The translations under genes were made by a program, and so were the position numbers. From contig ONBW01000001.1 in the NCBI GenBank assembly GCA_900316165.1, forward strand, positions 1 to 64,000: a stretch of 64,000 nucleotides of DNA. Reading direction: 5' to 3'. Under the pieces are notes generated by a model. It saw only the letters and a program-made list of their open reading frames with translations, was not told where the DNA came from and searched no databases. This DNA is from an uncultured Lachnospiraceae bacterium. Its GTDB lineage: Bacteria > Bacillota > Clostridia > Lachnospirales > Lachnospiraceae. Shown here piece by piece: positions 1 through 7,696 of the stretch (within the stretch, counting starts at the first letter, position 1; each line of letters opens with the position of its first letter).

Positions 1-1
1 T

Positions 2-76
2 CTCGGATATAATTTCGAACGGGCGAAAAACCTGTTGGGATTTGATAAAATGATGGAATTGATGGTGAAAGCATGA
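2..76 (+). CDS. C-terminal end of a probable DDE transposase (partial)
   Basis: The window opens inside an open frame that ends at the TGA at 74-76. Only 24 codons are visible, ending FDKMMELMVKA. The pattern YNFERAKNLLGF resembles the last helix of IS1182-type DDE transposases, which often end in a YN-x-x-R-x-x-N-hydrophobic-L-G motif; this is recalled from the family, not searched. If right, an insertion sequence ends a little downstream, and the hairpin at 200-235 may lie at or near its right end. Too short for a firm call. Confidence 0.35.
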   Translation, partial: LGYNFERAKNLLGFDKMMELMVKA

Positions 77-434
77 GTAAAAAACAGAAGGAACAGCGGT
101 TGGAAAGGTTGCCAAAGATCAAAATGCGAATTGAAAAATCATTTATCTATTAGATGAAAGAAAAAGTTAGGTAAGATGAGAAAAAAACGAACTCAAAATC
201 GTCCGGAAACGCCGTAAAATCAACGTTTTCGGACGGCCTGGGGGGGGAAAATAAGAGTATATTTTTTAACGTAAGAAACAACCGATTGCGCGCAGAGCAT
301 TTATGAGATGATACCGGTTACATCTATAAAAAATGGATCACTATATAAAAGTGTGTGAATCATATGATGTCAGGCAAATCGGCTTATGGTTATCGGGCTG
401 GGAGAAAGAACCAGCGAGAAGGAGGAAACAACAA
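77..434. other. Intergenic region upstream of the sugar transporter
   Basis: No convincing gene lies here. It holds a 12-bp stem hairpin (arms 200-211 and 224-235, one G-T wobble, 12-nt loop) followed by a run of eight or more G rather than T, so it is not a typical terminator. An imperfect palindrome follows at 307-324. The leader up to the malE-like start at 435 contains the strong AGGAGG at 420-425. Confidence 0.5.
307..324. promoter_or_regulatory. Candidate LacI-family operator
   Basis: GATGATACC/GGTTACATC is an 18-bp palindrome with 7 of 9 pairs matching and a central CCGG, the central C-G step being usual for LacI-family sites. It lies about 110 bp before the lipoprotein start, and a weak TTGCGC (286-291) box sits 17 bp before its left half. 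A sugar-responsive repressor is plausible by context, but no repressor gene is in view. Confidence 0.3.
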
Positions 435-1706
435 ATGAAGAAGAAACTTGCAGCAATGACGCTTGTAGCAGCAATGGCTGTATCGATGTTCGCAGGGTGC
501 GGTTCATCAACGGGAAACAGTTCATCGGCAAAGAAGAGTGGATCAGGAGACAGCGGTTCAGGAGAAATAGTTGACCTGACACTCTGGGCTTCTGAGAATG
601 ATCAGGATCTGATGAAGACGTTGACTGACAAATTCGCAGCAGAAAATTCTGGAACGAAGTTTAATATCACAATTGGAAAACTCTCAGAGGCAGATGCAAA
701 GGATACTGTTCTTAAGGATCCAACAGCAGCTGCAGACGTATTTTCATTTGCATCAGACCAGATTTATGACCTTGTAGATGCAGGCGTCCTTCAGCCTGTA
801 CAGGACGAAGATAAAAAGACCATTGAGTCAGAGGAAATTGAGAGTTCGGTTACTGCTGCTACTGTTGATGACACACTTTATGCATATCCTGCAACAGCTG
901 ACAATGGATTCTTCTTATACTACGATAAGAATGTAATTCCTGATGCAGACGCAGCACAGTGGGATACCATCCTTGCAGACTGTGAAAAAGCTGGAAAGCA
1001 GATCGGTATGGTATTTGAATCTGGATACTACAATGCCAGCTTCTTCTATGGAGCAGGATTTACAACAGCAAGAAACGATGACGGTTCTACAACTCTTGAC
1101 TGGAACGGAACCTCTTCATCAGGAATCAAGGGCGTAGATGTGGCTCAGTCTATGGTTGATATAGCAAAGAACAAGTCATTCATGGCTATTAAGGATGGAG
1201 ACTCTGCTAACCAGATCGCCAGTGGAAAGCTCGCAGCTATAGTTTCAGGAACCTGGGACGCAAATGCAGTACAGGAGCAGTTTGGTGATGGATATGCAGC
1301 AACTTCTATTCCTACATACACCTGCAATGGTCAGCAGGTAGATATGGCTTCATCTTCAGGATATAAGTTCTGGGGTGTAAACAAGAACTCTAAGAATGTA
1401 GGCTGGGCTATGAAGCTTGCTATGTTCCTTATCAACAAGGACAGCCAGATGGAGCGTTTCAAGGCTGGTGCGGCAGGACCTGCCAACAAAGAGGATATGG
1501 CCTCTTCAGATGTCCAGAATAATATAGCTGTTTCGGCTATACTTCAGCAGAATGCCAAGAAAGGCGTAGTTCAGATGGTTACTCAGACCTACTGGGATAA
1601 TACAGCAACCTTTGGAGCAAAGATCGTAAAGGGAAATCCAGACAATGAGGATCTTCAGAAGCTCCTGGATGATCTTGTAACTGCCTGTGCACAGAAGTCA
1701 GAATAA
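435..1706 (+). CDS. Sugar ABC transporter substrate-binding lipoprotein, MalE-like
   Basis: This is the extracellular solute-binding lipoprotein of a carbohydrate importer (bacterial solute-binding protein family 1), probably for maltodextrin-type oligosaccharides. The ATG at 435 is chosen because AGGAGG lies just upstream and the product then begins with a clean lipoprotein signal: basic MKKK, a hydrophobic stretch and MFAGC with Cys22 as the lipidation site, followed by a Ser/Gly-rich linker. An in-frame upstream ATG at 333 would put 34 residues before the signal and is rejected. The mature domain (about residues 45-423) has the DLTLWASEND start and the internal ATADNGFFLYYDKN segment typical of MalE-like proteins. 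MalF- and MalG-like permeases follow, separated by a hairpin terminator. Substrate is inferred. Confidence 0.88.
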   Translation: MKKKLAAMTLVAAMAVSMFAGCGSSTGNSSSAKKSGSGDSGSGEIVDLTLWASENDQDLMKTLTDKFAAENSGTKFNITIGKLSEADAKDTVLKDPTAAADVFSFASDQIYDLVDAGVLQPVQDEDKKTIESEEIESSVTAATVDDTLYAYPATADNGFFLYYDKNVIPDADAAQWDTILADCEKAGKQIGMVFESGYYNASFFYGAGFTTARNDDGSTTLDWNGTSSSGIKGVDVAQSMVDIAKNKSFMAIKDGDSANQIASGKLAAIVSGTWDANAVQEQFGDGYAATSIPTYTCNGQQVDMASSSGYKFWGVNKNSKNVGWAMKLAMFLINKDSQMERFKAGAAGPANKEDMASSDVQNNIAVSAILQQNAKKGVVQMVTQTYWDNTATFGAKIVKGNPDNEDLQKLLDDLVTACAQKSE

Positions 1707-1740
1707 AGAAAAATAACATCCGCCATATGGTGTGAAAGGG

Positions 1741-1773
1741 CCCACGCCCCTCATTTGGGCGTGGGTTTTCTCT
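1741..1773 (+). terminator. Intra-operon terminator/attenuator between malE- and malF-like genes
   Basis: A perfect 9-bp GC-rich stem (CCCACGCCC at 1741-1749, GGGCGTGGG at 1757-1765) with a 7-nt loop is followed by TTTTCTCT. This is a Rho-independent terminator lying 35 bp after the binding-protein stop and 19 bp before the permease start. It would make the binding protein transcript more abundant than the permeases, as is common in such operons. Confidence 0.85.
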
Positions 1774-1791
1774 AATAATGAAAGGCAAAAA

Positions 1792-3255
1792 ATGGCAGAT
1801 ATGACACAGATAGCTGAGAAAAAGGCAAATCCGGTCGGGTTATTTTTCAAAGCTATAGGAAATTACTTTAAAAAATTTGGTACAGCTGTGGCGAATGGTG
1901 ATGCCTCCGTAAAGCTTTCTCTTATCGTCTGTGGAGCCGGATACTGGCGTAGAAAACAGATAATAAGAGGAATCCTGGTGACATTTTTAGAGATAGGAGT
2001 TATCGCTTACACAGCATTGATAGGGGTCGGATATATATCAAAACTTCCATCACTTGGAACAGTTCAGCAGGAAGTGGTCTATAATCCGGATACTATGAAA
2101 AATGAATTGAACGACTATGACAATTCTCTTTTGATTCTTCTGTTCGGTTCTATTTCACTGGTTATGATAATTGTTGCGCTTATAGCGTGGATGTCGAATG
2201 AAATAACAGTATATAATCTTCAGAAAGATGCAGAAGCTGGGAAACATATAAATACGTTCAGGGATGATCTTCATGACCTGCTCAATAAAAAATTCCACAT
2301 CACGCTTCTGTTTTTCCCGATACTTGGAATCATAGTTTTTAATATATTCCCTCTTATCGTTATGATAGCGGTGGCTTTTACAAACTATGACAGGAAACAC
2401 ATGCCGCCTGCTTTCCTGTTTCACTGGGTTGGCTTAAAGAATTTTAAGTCACTTTTTTCCAATTCGCTGACTATGACCTTTGGCTACAGCTTTGGAAAAA
2501 TCCTGGCCTGGACCCTCCTTTGGGCAGTTCTTGCAACAGCAACTACCTATATAGGCGGCATTATCCTGTCTCTTCTTATTAATTTTAAATATACCCGTTT
2601 CAAGAAGATGTGGCGTACTCTTTTCGTAATTACGATTGCTATACCACAGTTCGTAACTCTTCTTATGATGAGAAACTTCTATGCTGATACGGGAATCGTT
2701 AATACTTTTCTTCAGAAGATTGGCTTTGTCGGATTTTTGAAGAATATTGGGCTTATCAGTACGAACTATATACCATTCCTGACATCACCAGGATGGGCGA
2801 AATTCTCTATAGTTATGATAAATATCTGGGTTGGTGTTCCATACCTGATGCTTATTACGACCGGAGTGCTTCTGAATATTCCGGCAGATCTGAAGGAATC
2901 AGCTATGATTGACGGCGCTAATAAATTTCAGATCTTCCAGCATATCACGATGCCTTATATGCTGTTTATTACAGGACCTTATCTGGTAACCCAGTTTACA
3001 GGCAATATCAATAACTTTAACGTTATCTACCTGTTAACGAATAATTTTTACACGACTACAGACCAGAAGCTTGCGGCTTCAAGCGGTCAGGAGGTTGATC
3101 TTCTTGTAACCTGGCTTTTCAGACTGACATCAGATAAATACAATTACAAGATGGCATCTGTAATCGGTATCTGTGTATTTGTAATCTGTACTGTGTTCAC
3201 ACTTCTGGCATTTAATTTCCTGATAAAGGGTGACAGAGAGGAGACGTTCAGATGA
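1792..3255 (+). CDS. Sugar ABC transporter permease, MalF-like
   Basis: Inner-membrane permease subunit partnering the MalE-like lipoprotein. The ATG at 1792 (MADMTQ, 487 residues) is preferred because an earlier in-frame start at 1732 would have to be read through the terminator hairpin; the ribosome site AAAGG is weak. The N-terminal 160 residues contain two hydrophobic segments and a polar stretch, as in Gram-positive MalF proteins. The rest has about six membrane segments. The cytoplasmic EAA loop that contacts the ATPase is visible as ESAMIDGANKFQIFQHITMP near residue 380. It overlaps the next permease gene by 4 bp (ATGA). No ATPase gene follows, so the pair probably shares an MsmK-type ATPase encoded elsewhere. 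Confidence 0.9.
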   Translation: MADMTQIAEKKANPVGLFFKAIGNYFKKFGTAVANGDASVKLSLIVCGAGYWRRKQIIRGILVTFLEIGVIAYTALIGVGYISKLPSLGTVQQEVVYNPDTMKNELNDYDNSLLILLFGSISLVMIIVALIAWMSNEITVYNLQKDAEAGKHINTFRDDLHDLLNKKFHITLLFFPILGIIVFNIFPLIVMIAVAFTNYDRKHMPPAFLFHWVGLKNFKSLFSNSLTMTFGYSFGKILAWTLLWAVLATATTYIGGIILSLLINFKYTRFKKMWRTLFVITIAIPQFVTLLMMRNFYADTGIVNTFLQKIGFVGFLKNIGLISTNYIPFLTSPGWAKFSIVMINIWVGVPYLMLITTGVLLNIPADLKESAMIDGANKFQIFQHITMPYMLFITGPYLVTQFTGNINNFNVIYLLTNNFYTTTDQKLAASSGQEVDLLVTWLFRLTSDKYNYKMASVIGICVFVICTVFTLLAFNFLIKGDREETFR

Positions 3256-4115
3256 CAAAGACAAAATCAACTAACAGACATATAAAAGAAACAGTAGCTG
3301 TTCATACAATCCTGACTATTCTGGCAGTCATCTGGCTTATCCCTATCGCATGGCTTGTAGTTACAGCATTCTCGGCTTACGATGGAATGGATACCAGCAG
3401 ATTCTTCCCGAAGGTCTGGAGCTTAAAGCAGTTTGGCAGAGTACTTTTTCGTTCTGACAATGTGGTACAGTTTCCGAGATGGTTTTTAAATACGCTGATT
3501 ATAGCGATTTTTACAATGCTTATCTCTACGATGTTCGTACTTATGACAGCATATGCAATGAGCTGCATGAGATTTAAGGGCCGTAAGGTGTTGATGAACA
3601 TCGGTGTAATGCTTCAGCTTTTCCCGGGCTTTCTTTCTATGATTGCTATTTACTTTATTCTTAAGAGTGTAAATCTGACTAACAGTCATTTGGGAATGAT
3701 TCTGGTTTACTCGGGTTCTTCTGCTCTCGGGTATCTGATAGCTAAAGGTTTCTTTGATACGATTCCGGATTCTCTGCGCGAAGCAGCTTACCTGGAAGGT
3801 GCTTCGGAGGCAAGGGTATTTTTCCAGATTGTCCTTCCTCTGTCAAAGCCGATAATCGTATATACAGTTATCAGCTCATTCCTTGCACCGTGGACAGATT
3901 TTATTTTTGCAAAAATAATCTTAAACTCTGGTCTCTCAAAGGACTGGACAGTTGCAATCGGTCTTTACAATATGCTTGAGAGAAGCCTTCTCCCTGAGTA
4001 CTTCACAAGATTCTGTGCTGGAGGAATTCTGGTAGGTATTCCTATTGGTATTCTATTTATCATAATGCAGAAGTTCTATGTCGAAGGTATTACTGGTGGA
4101 GCTGTAAAGGGCTGA
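3252..4115 (+). CDS. Sugar ABC transporter permease, MalG-like
   Basis: Second permease of the carbohydrate importer, 287 residues, the usual MalG length. A first membrane segment (about residues 13-35) is followed by the periplasm-side loop with the DGMDTSRFFPKVWSL segment and five further hydrophobic helices. The EAA loop reads REAAYLEGASEARVFFQIVL near residue 180. It is translationally coupled to the MalF-like gene through a 4-bp overlap and is followed at once by a strong bidirectional terminator that closes the operon. Confidence 0.92.
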   Translation: MTKTKSTNRHIKETVAVHTILTILAVIWLIPIAWLVVTAFSAYDGMDTSRFFPKVWSLKQFGRVLFRSDNVVQFPRWFLNTLIIAIFTMLISTMFVLMTAYAMSCMRFKGRKVLMNIGVMLQLFPGFLSMIAIYFILKSVNLTNSHLGMILVYSGSSALGYLIAKGFFDTIPDSLREAAYLEGASEARVFFQIVLPLSKPIIVYTVISSFLAPWTDFIFAKIILNSGLSKDWTVAIGLYNMLERSLLPEYFTRFCAGGILVGIPIGILFIIMQKFYVEGITGGAVKG

Positions 4116-4142
4116 CAATAGAAAACTGATACGAGAATTAAA

Positions 4143-4176
4143 AAACGGCATCCGGATCTTTTTCCGGATGCCGTTT
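4143..4176. terminator. Bidirectional Rho-independent terminator
   Basis: A perfect 14-bp stem (arms 4143-4156 and 4163-4176, six-base loop TCTTTT) is flanked by A on the left and T on the right. It lies between the converging sugar transporter operon and the beta-helix gene and can serve both. Confidence 0.93.
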
Positions 4177-4186
4177 CGCTCGTTAA

Positions 4187-5971
4187 TTACATGTTCGTGC
4201 TTCCTCTCTTGCAGGACTTGATTGAATTCGACTTAAGCTTTGTCTTAGAGCTGTTGGAATAGATGGCAATACCGTATCCCTTACCTGAAGAGATCTTGTT
4301 TGAAACGATCTTCTTCGCGGTGGATTTGTTGTAGACATTTATTCCGTTGTTAGCTGGCTTTGTGATCTTATTTGATTGAATCAGGTCTACTACAGTTCTG
4401 TCGTCGAGGCCGATGCCGTATTTCCTGGCAGAGGTTATTGTATTTGATTTAATGGTCTTTACCTTTGAGCCACTGAATATATAGATACCATTAACAGCAG
4501 GACTGGAGATTTTATTGCTGCTTATCGTTGTGGCTGAAGCCTGCTCTATATCGATTCCGTATTTGCCGGCAGACTTTATTGTATTTCCGCTGATTGATGA
4601 AGCTGATGACTTGGTATTTAAGTAGATTCCGTTAGTAGAGGCATTTGTGATAGTGTTCTTTGTTATAGAGTTGGAGGTGCTTCCTTCCCTCAGCTGAATT
4701 CCGTAAAATGAAGAACCCTTTTTTCCAGTGCAGGTGATTTTATTTGAAGCGATTGAAGAATTCTTTGTATCTACAAATCTTATGCCATGACCATGAGTAG
4801 TAATGGTGTTATCAGTGACTTTTGCGCCGCTGATGAAATAATCACCGGCAGGTACAGAATCGCTCTGGCTTGTTTTCTTTGAAGCAGAGGTCAGATTCAT
4901 TCCCTCAAGAAGAATTGCAAGAGGCTCATATGATGCGTATGGATCGGTTCCAGAGCAGGAGATGGTATTTTTTGAGATATTGATATTCTGATTTTTAGCA
5001 GGAGCCACATAGGTATCTGGTGCAGAGGAAGTAACTCCGCCCTCAGCAGTAGCTGTAGAAGGCAGGAATGTGCCAAAATCACGAACAGAATAGATGGCTA
5101 TTCCTCGTGGTGAATTGGTGATAGTGTTACCTGAGATGGTGCAGTTAATCCAGTTCATACCCTGGATAGCGCAGCTCTTCATATTTGAGAATTTACAGTT
5201 GGTTATCTGGATATTATCAAATGGCACGTTTAAGAAAGTAGTGTGGCTTCCAACTCCACGAGGAGCATTGTCGAAGGTGCAGTTATTTATTTTTACATTT
5301 TTGCTCTGAAGTGCTTCTGAAAGGTATCCTTCAATGTGCTTGGAAACAGGTATATCCAGCTGGATGCATTCATAGGCGTATGTGACGTCCTTTGTATCGA
5401 GAAGCTGATTCTTAAAAGTACAGTTCTCGATGGTAAGTCCATCAACACCGGCAGTCTCCATCAGATGGGCATTATGGGTGTTCTGTACGGTCACATTCTT
5501 CATTGAAAAATTCTGTGTGTGCACAGCCTTTATCGCAGTGGCGCTGTTACCCTGTTCGTCAAGAGTGCCACCTTCGATAGAGATATTCTTGTAGTAGTAT
5601 CCGGAGTGTGTATCGTTCTGGTCACCGACCTTCAGGATATTTCTGGTATAAGTGGAGCCAGCGTCCTGAGTAAGGGTTACGCCATCAAGTACGAGATCAG
5701 TGTTGCTGTAGATTCGAAGTGCTGAAGTAAGTTTATAAGTTCCTGGGGCTACAACGACGCGGTAAGGATTTGAGTCAGTTGCCTTTTCCTCAGCCTGATT
5801 CAGGGCGTCTTGAATCGCATAGGATGCTTCTGTGTTCGCAATCTTGTCAGACGAGACATTTATGGTCTCTGCCTTTGCGTCTGTAGTATTCAGTAAAAAA
5901 ACAGCAGCTGCACTGAAAATAGTAACAGCGGTTATTTTTCCAAGGACGTTAAGTTTCGTTTTCTGTAACAT
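4187..5971 (-). CDS. Secreted right-handed parallel beta-helix protein
   Basis: A 594-residue exported protein. The ATG is preceded by AAGGAG with 8-nt spacing. The first 34 residues form a Sec signal peptide (basic MLQKTK, hydrophobic core, AKA cleavage site). The body is rich in repeated turns of 20-24 residues of the form ITNNTITNxxxxGIYLxxxS with regular Asn and Ser at turn positions, most regular from about residue 390 to the end; this is the signature of NosD/pectate-lyase-like beta-helices (beta_helix and PbH1 repeats). The N-terminal region (VVVAPGTYKL) is the usual cap of pectate lyase-fold proteins. It may cleave or bind a plant polysaccharide or be a surface fibre. No catalytic set can be assigned by eye. 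Confidence 0.85.
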   Translation of the reverse strand: MLQKTKLNVLGKITAVTIFSAAAVFLLNTTDAKAETINVSSDKIANTEASYAIQDALNQAEEKATDSNPYRVVVAPGTYKLTSALRIYSNTDLVLDGVTLTQDAGSTYTRNILKVGDQNDTHSGYYYKNISIEGGTLDEQGNSATAIKAVHTQNFSMKNVTVQNTHNAHLMETAGVDGLTIENCTFKNQLLDTKDVTYAYECIQLDIPVSKHIEGYLSEALQSKNVKINNCTFDNAPRGVGSHTTFLNVPFDNIQITNCKFSNMKSCAIQGMNWINCTISGNTITNSPRGIAIYSVRDFGTFLPSTATAEGGVTSSAPDTYVAPAKNQNINISKNTISCSGTDPYASYEPLAILLEGMNLTSASKKTSQSDSVPAGDYFISGAKVTDNTITTHGHGIRFVDTKNSSIASNKITCTGKKGSSFYGIQLREGSTSNSITKNTITNASTNGIYLNTKSSASSISGNTIKSAGKYGIDIEQASATTISSNKISSPAVNGIYIFSGSKVKTIKSNTITSARKYGIGLDDRTVVDLIQSNKITKPANNGINVYNKSTAKKIVSNKISSGKGYGIAIYSNSSKTKLKSNSIKSCKRGSTNM

Positions 5972-6095
5972 TTGTGGTACTCCTTTTATAACTATTGTGT
6001 CTGTGAGACCGTATTAGTAACACAGCCCTGATGAAATTGTAATGCAAATGTAAATTTACTTCAATACCAAAAATTTCTATGGAAAAGGCGCTGGC

Positions 6096-6124
6096 TTGAC
6101 ATGGATATCTATGTGATATAGAAT
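6096..6124 (+). promoter_or_regulatory. Strong sigma-A promoter for the ferritin remnant
   Basis: TTGACA at 6096-6101 and TAGAAT at 6119-6124 are spaced by exactly 17 bp, close to consensus. An inverted repeat GTTAG/CTAAC (6132-6136 and 6143-6147) follows, around the expected transcription start. Confidence 0.8.
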
Positions 6125-6147
6125 GTAGCTGGTTAGAAAAAACTAAC

Positions 6148-6423
6148 ATGCATAGAAAAGAAAAGAGGATGTTTTATGCTAAAAAGCATGAGCAGTATGT
6201 TACATCTCTTATCAACAACATCTATGCTGCCGCTGATGCAGCAAAGGATTACCGCACCATGCAGTTCCTTGACTGGTTTGTAAAGGAGCAGGGTGAGGAA
6301 GAGAAGAATGCTGACGACATGATCAAGAAGTATGAGCTCTACGGTTCCGATGCTAAGGGACTTTATGCTTTAAATCAGGAGCTTTTAGGCAGAGTATATG
6401 CTGCTCCTTCACTTGTTCTTTAA
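6148..6423 (+). pseudogene. Ferritin, C-terminal half only
   Basis: From about residue 13 the frame matches the second half of bacterial non-haem ferritin: KHEQYVTSLINN, then FLDWFVKEQGEEE (helix D with the Gln and Glu equivalent to the FtnA metal-site residues), and GLYALNQELLGRVYAAPSLV. The first half, about 80 residues with the helix A/B ligands, is missing. The best ribosome site (AAAGAGG, 6162-6168) is 7 nt before an ATG at 6176 that reads MLK, as many ferritins start, but in a different frame. An internal deletion joining the original start region to the second half out of frame explains this. Translation from 6148 or 6169 would still give 91 or 84 residues, unable to form a full ferroxidase site. 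Confidence 0.65.
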
Positions 6424-6455
6424 TGATTGTCTCCTAAGAAAATTTATTTAAAATA

Positions 6456-6511
6456 AAAACAGGCATCACCCGTCGGCCACGGATTTGTGGCTTGTGGGTG
6501 GCGCCTGTTTT
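6456..6511 (+). terminator. Terminator after the ferritin remnant
   Basis: A long branched hairpin: outer arms AAAACAGGC (6456-6464) and GCCTGTTTT (6503-6511), then CACCC/GGGTG, then GCCAC/GTGGC, ending in TTTTATTG. It is a good Rho-independent terminator on the plus strand. Confidence 0.85.
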
Positions 6512-6602
6512 ATTGATGTTTTTGAATGGTTAGAGCAATCAGTGATTGATTGTTTTGTGCTTTCAAAAACTGCTGGTGTTTAGAGTTATCCATGGTTGGA
6601 AT

Positions 6603-6983
6603 CTATTTGTAGGAGTCGAGAATTTCGATTGCGTTTCGGATGCAGTCATCGCATTCGCAGACAACCTTGCCTGTCGTGATTCCTTTCAAGTCACCGCAGA
6701 TAGAGGCACCTGATTTTCTTGTAAAATCTGTAAGCAGGCTTCTGGCAGTCATAACTGTTCCATTTCCCTTGGACATGATTCCTGCGGAGATCGCAGCTCC
6801 AATAACTGCGCCGCAGGTTGACTGCATGCAGCCCATACCACCGGCAAATCCGGCACCAATCTCCTTGACCTGCTCGTCTGAAAGCCCTGTCTCTTCCTGA
6901 TAGGCTTTTAAAACCGCCTGCGCACAATTAAATCCAGAGTGCTTGCACTTAACGGCGTATTCCATTTTTTCCTTAGTATCCAT
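6603..6983 (-). CDS. C_GCAxxG_C_C family redox-type protein
   Basis: A 126-residue Cys-rich protein of the C_GCAxxG_C_C family (Pfam PF09719). The start at 6983 has AAGGAG 10 nt upstream; the frame stays open farther upstream, through the 33-bp repeats, and that extension is rejected. Conserved features visible are FNCAQAVL (Cys20), the GGMGCMQSTCGAV core (Cys52, Cys57), Cys96 and the C-terminal CECDDC (Cys109, 111, 114). Members are thought to be redox or metal-binding proteins, often annotated as probable membrane or reductase-associated proteins; the function is not established. A short hairpin (arms 7010-7017 and 7026-7033) lies in its leader. Confidence 0.85.
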   Translation of the reverse strand: MDTKEKMEYAVKCKHSGFNCAQAVLKAYQEETGLSDEQVKEIGAGFAGGMGCMQSTCGAVIGAAISAGIMSKGNGTVMTARSLLTDFTRKSGASICGDLKGITTGKVVCECDDCIRNAIEILDSYK

Positions 6984-7009
6984 ATGAAGTAAGCTCCTTA
7001 ATGATTTTC

Positions 7010-7033
7010 CCTCGATTTTAGCATTAATCGAGG
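7010..7033. other. Small hairpin in the leader of the C_GCAxxG_C_C gene
   Basis: CCTCGATT (7010-7017) and AATCGAGG (7026-7033) form a perfect 8-bp stem with an eight-base loop, 27 bp upstream of the start codon. Its role is unknown; it could be an operator or a leader structure. Confidence 0.5.
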
Positions 7034-7080
7034 CTGCATACAAGACTGAAAAATGGATAGATGTCAGCTTTGTTTTGTGT

Positions 7081-7212
7081 ATTAGACAGAAATGCCGTGA
7101 TATTGTCTTGCGCATTAGACAGAAATACGGTGATGTTGTCTTTTGTATTAGACTGAAATACCACGATATTGTCTTGCAGAATAGACAAAAACGTGTGAAT
7201 TTTGTCAGATGC
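7081..7212. repeat. Tandem array of four 33-bp repeats
   Basis: Four contiguous units of exactly 33 bp start at 7081, 7114, 7147 and 7180. Units 1-3 begin ATTAGAC and share GAAAT near position 10 and TTGTCTT near position 23; unit 4 is more diverged, and 7048-7080 may be a decayed fifth unit. Each unit contains an internal inverted pair AGACA/TGTCT, so each could be a protein-binding palindrome or fold as a hairpin. The array lies upstream of the C_GCAxxG_C_C gene on its promoter side. It is not a CRISPR: there are no identical repeats and unique spacers. Confidence 0.8.
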
Positions 7213-7262
7213 ACATAATTTTTAATTATGCGGAGCCAGAAATCTCTCTGCACTCGTCGCTG

Positions 7263-7611
7263 GTTTCAACATAGTGTGAGTTCTGCAAGAAAAAATACAA
7301 GTGCGCTCCACTGTTTTCAACATAGAGGACTTTCTCACAGAAAAAATACAGTTAATGATTTATTGTTGCACTATAGCCGGTTTTTTAAATGAGAAAATAC
7401 AAATGTGCGCACATCTGTTGAAATATAGCGCGATTTCTCCGTCAGAAAATACAAGTCTTTGTATTTTTTTAATTTCGCCCCGCTGTATGTTGAAACTCGA
7501 AGAAAGCATTGATATCTTTTTTAAAATTTTCCGTCGTATGTTGCAACTGGCAAGAACCATTTGTATTTTTTTAACTTCGCCCCGTCACCTGTTGAAAATC
7601 CGCAGAGAACT
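7263..7611. repeat. Degenerate array of about seven 50-52 bp repeats
   Basis: A motif of the type GTTGAAAATAG (with variants) recurs at about 7263, 7313, 7365, 7417, 7489, 7540 and 7591, that is every 50-52 bp with one longer step. The first four units also carry AGAAAAAATACAA (7288, 7339, 7392, 7444). The later units carry TTGTATTTTTTTAA followed by TTCGCCCCG (from 7459 and 7561). At 7444-7470 the two versions meet as an inverted pair around CTTTGTATTT. Frames open across it only reflect the 51-bp (17-codon) period. No gene is credible between 6984 and 7696; this array and the 33-bp array fill most of it. Confidence 0.75.
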
Positions 7612-7696
7612 AGAGTATATTCTCACAAATATTCGTCTGATGAGCTAAAATGCCATGGGTTTTAAAAGCGTCAGGATTTCCATACGATAAATCTTT

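Noticed and set aside
1732..1791. Upstream start of the MalF-like protein
   Set aside because: Would be translated through the terminator stem at 1741-1765; the ATG at 1792 gives a normal N-terminus.
6984..7253. N-terminal extension of the C_GCAxxG_C_C protein through the 33-bp repeats
   Set aside because: The frame is open because 33 is a multiple of 3. The ATG at 6983 has AAGGAG and matches the family start.
7081..7611. CRISPR array
   Set aside because: Units are contiguous or diverged, with no identical repeats separated by unique spacers and no cas genes nearby.
7301..7648. 115-codon open frame across the 51-bp repeats
   Set aside because: Its 17-residue periodicity only mirrors the DNA repeat; no ribosome site, and composition is unlike a protein.
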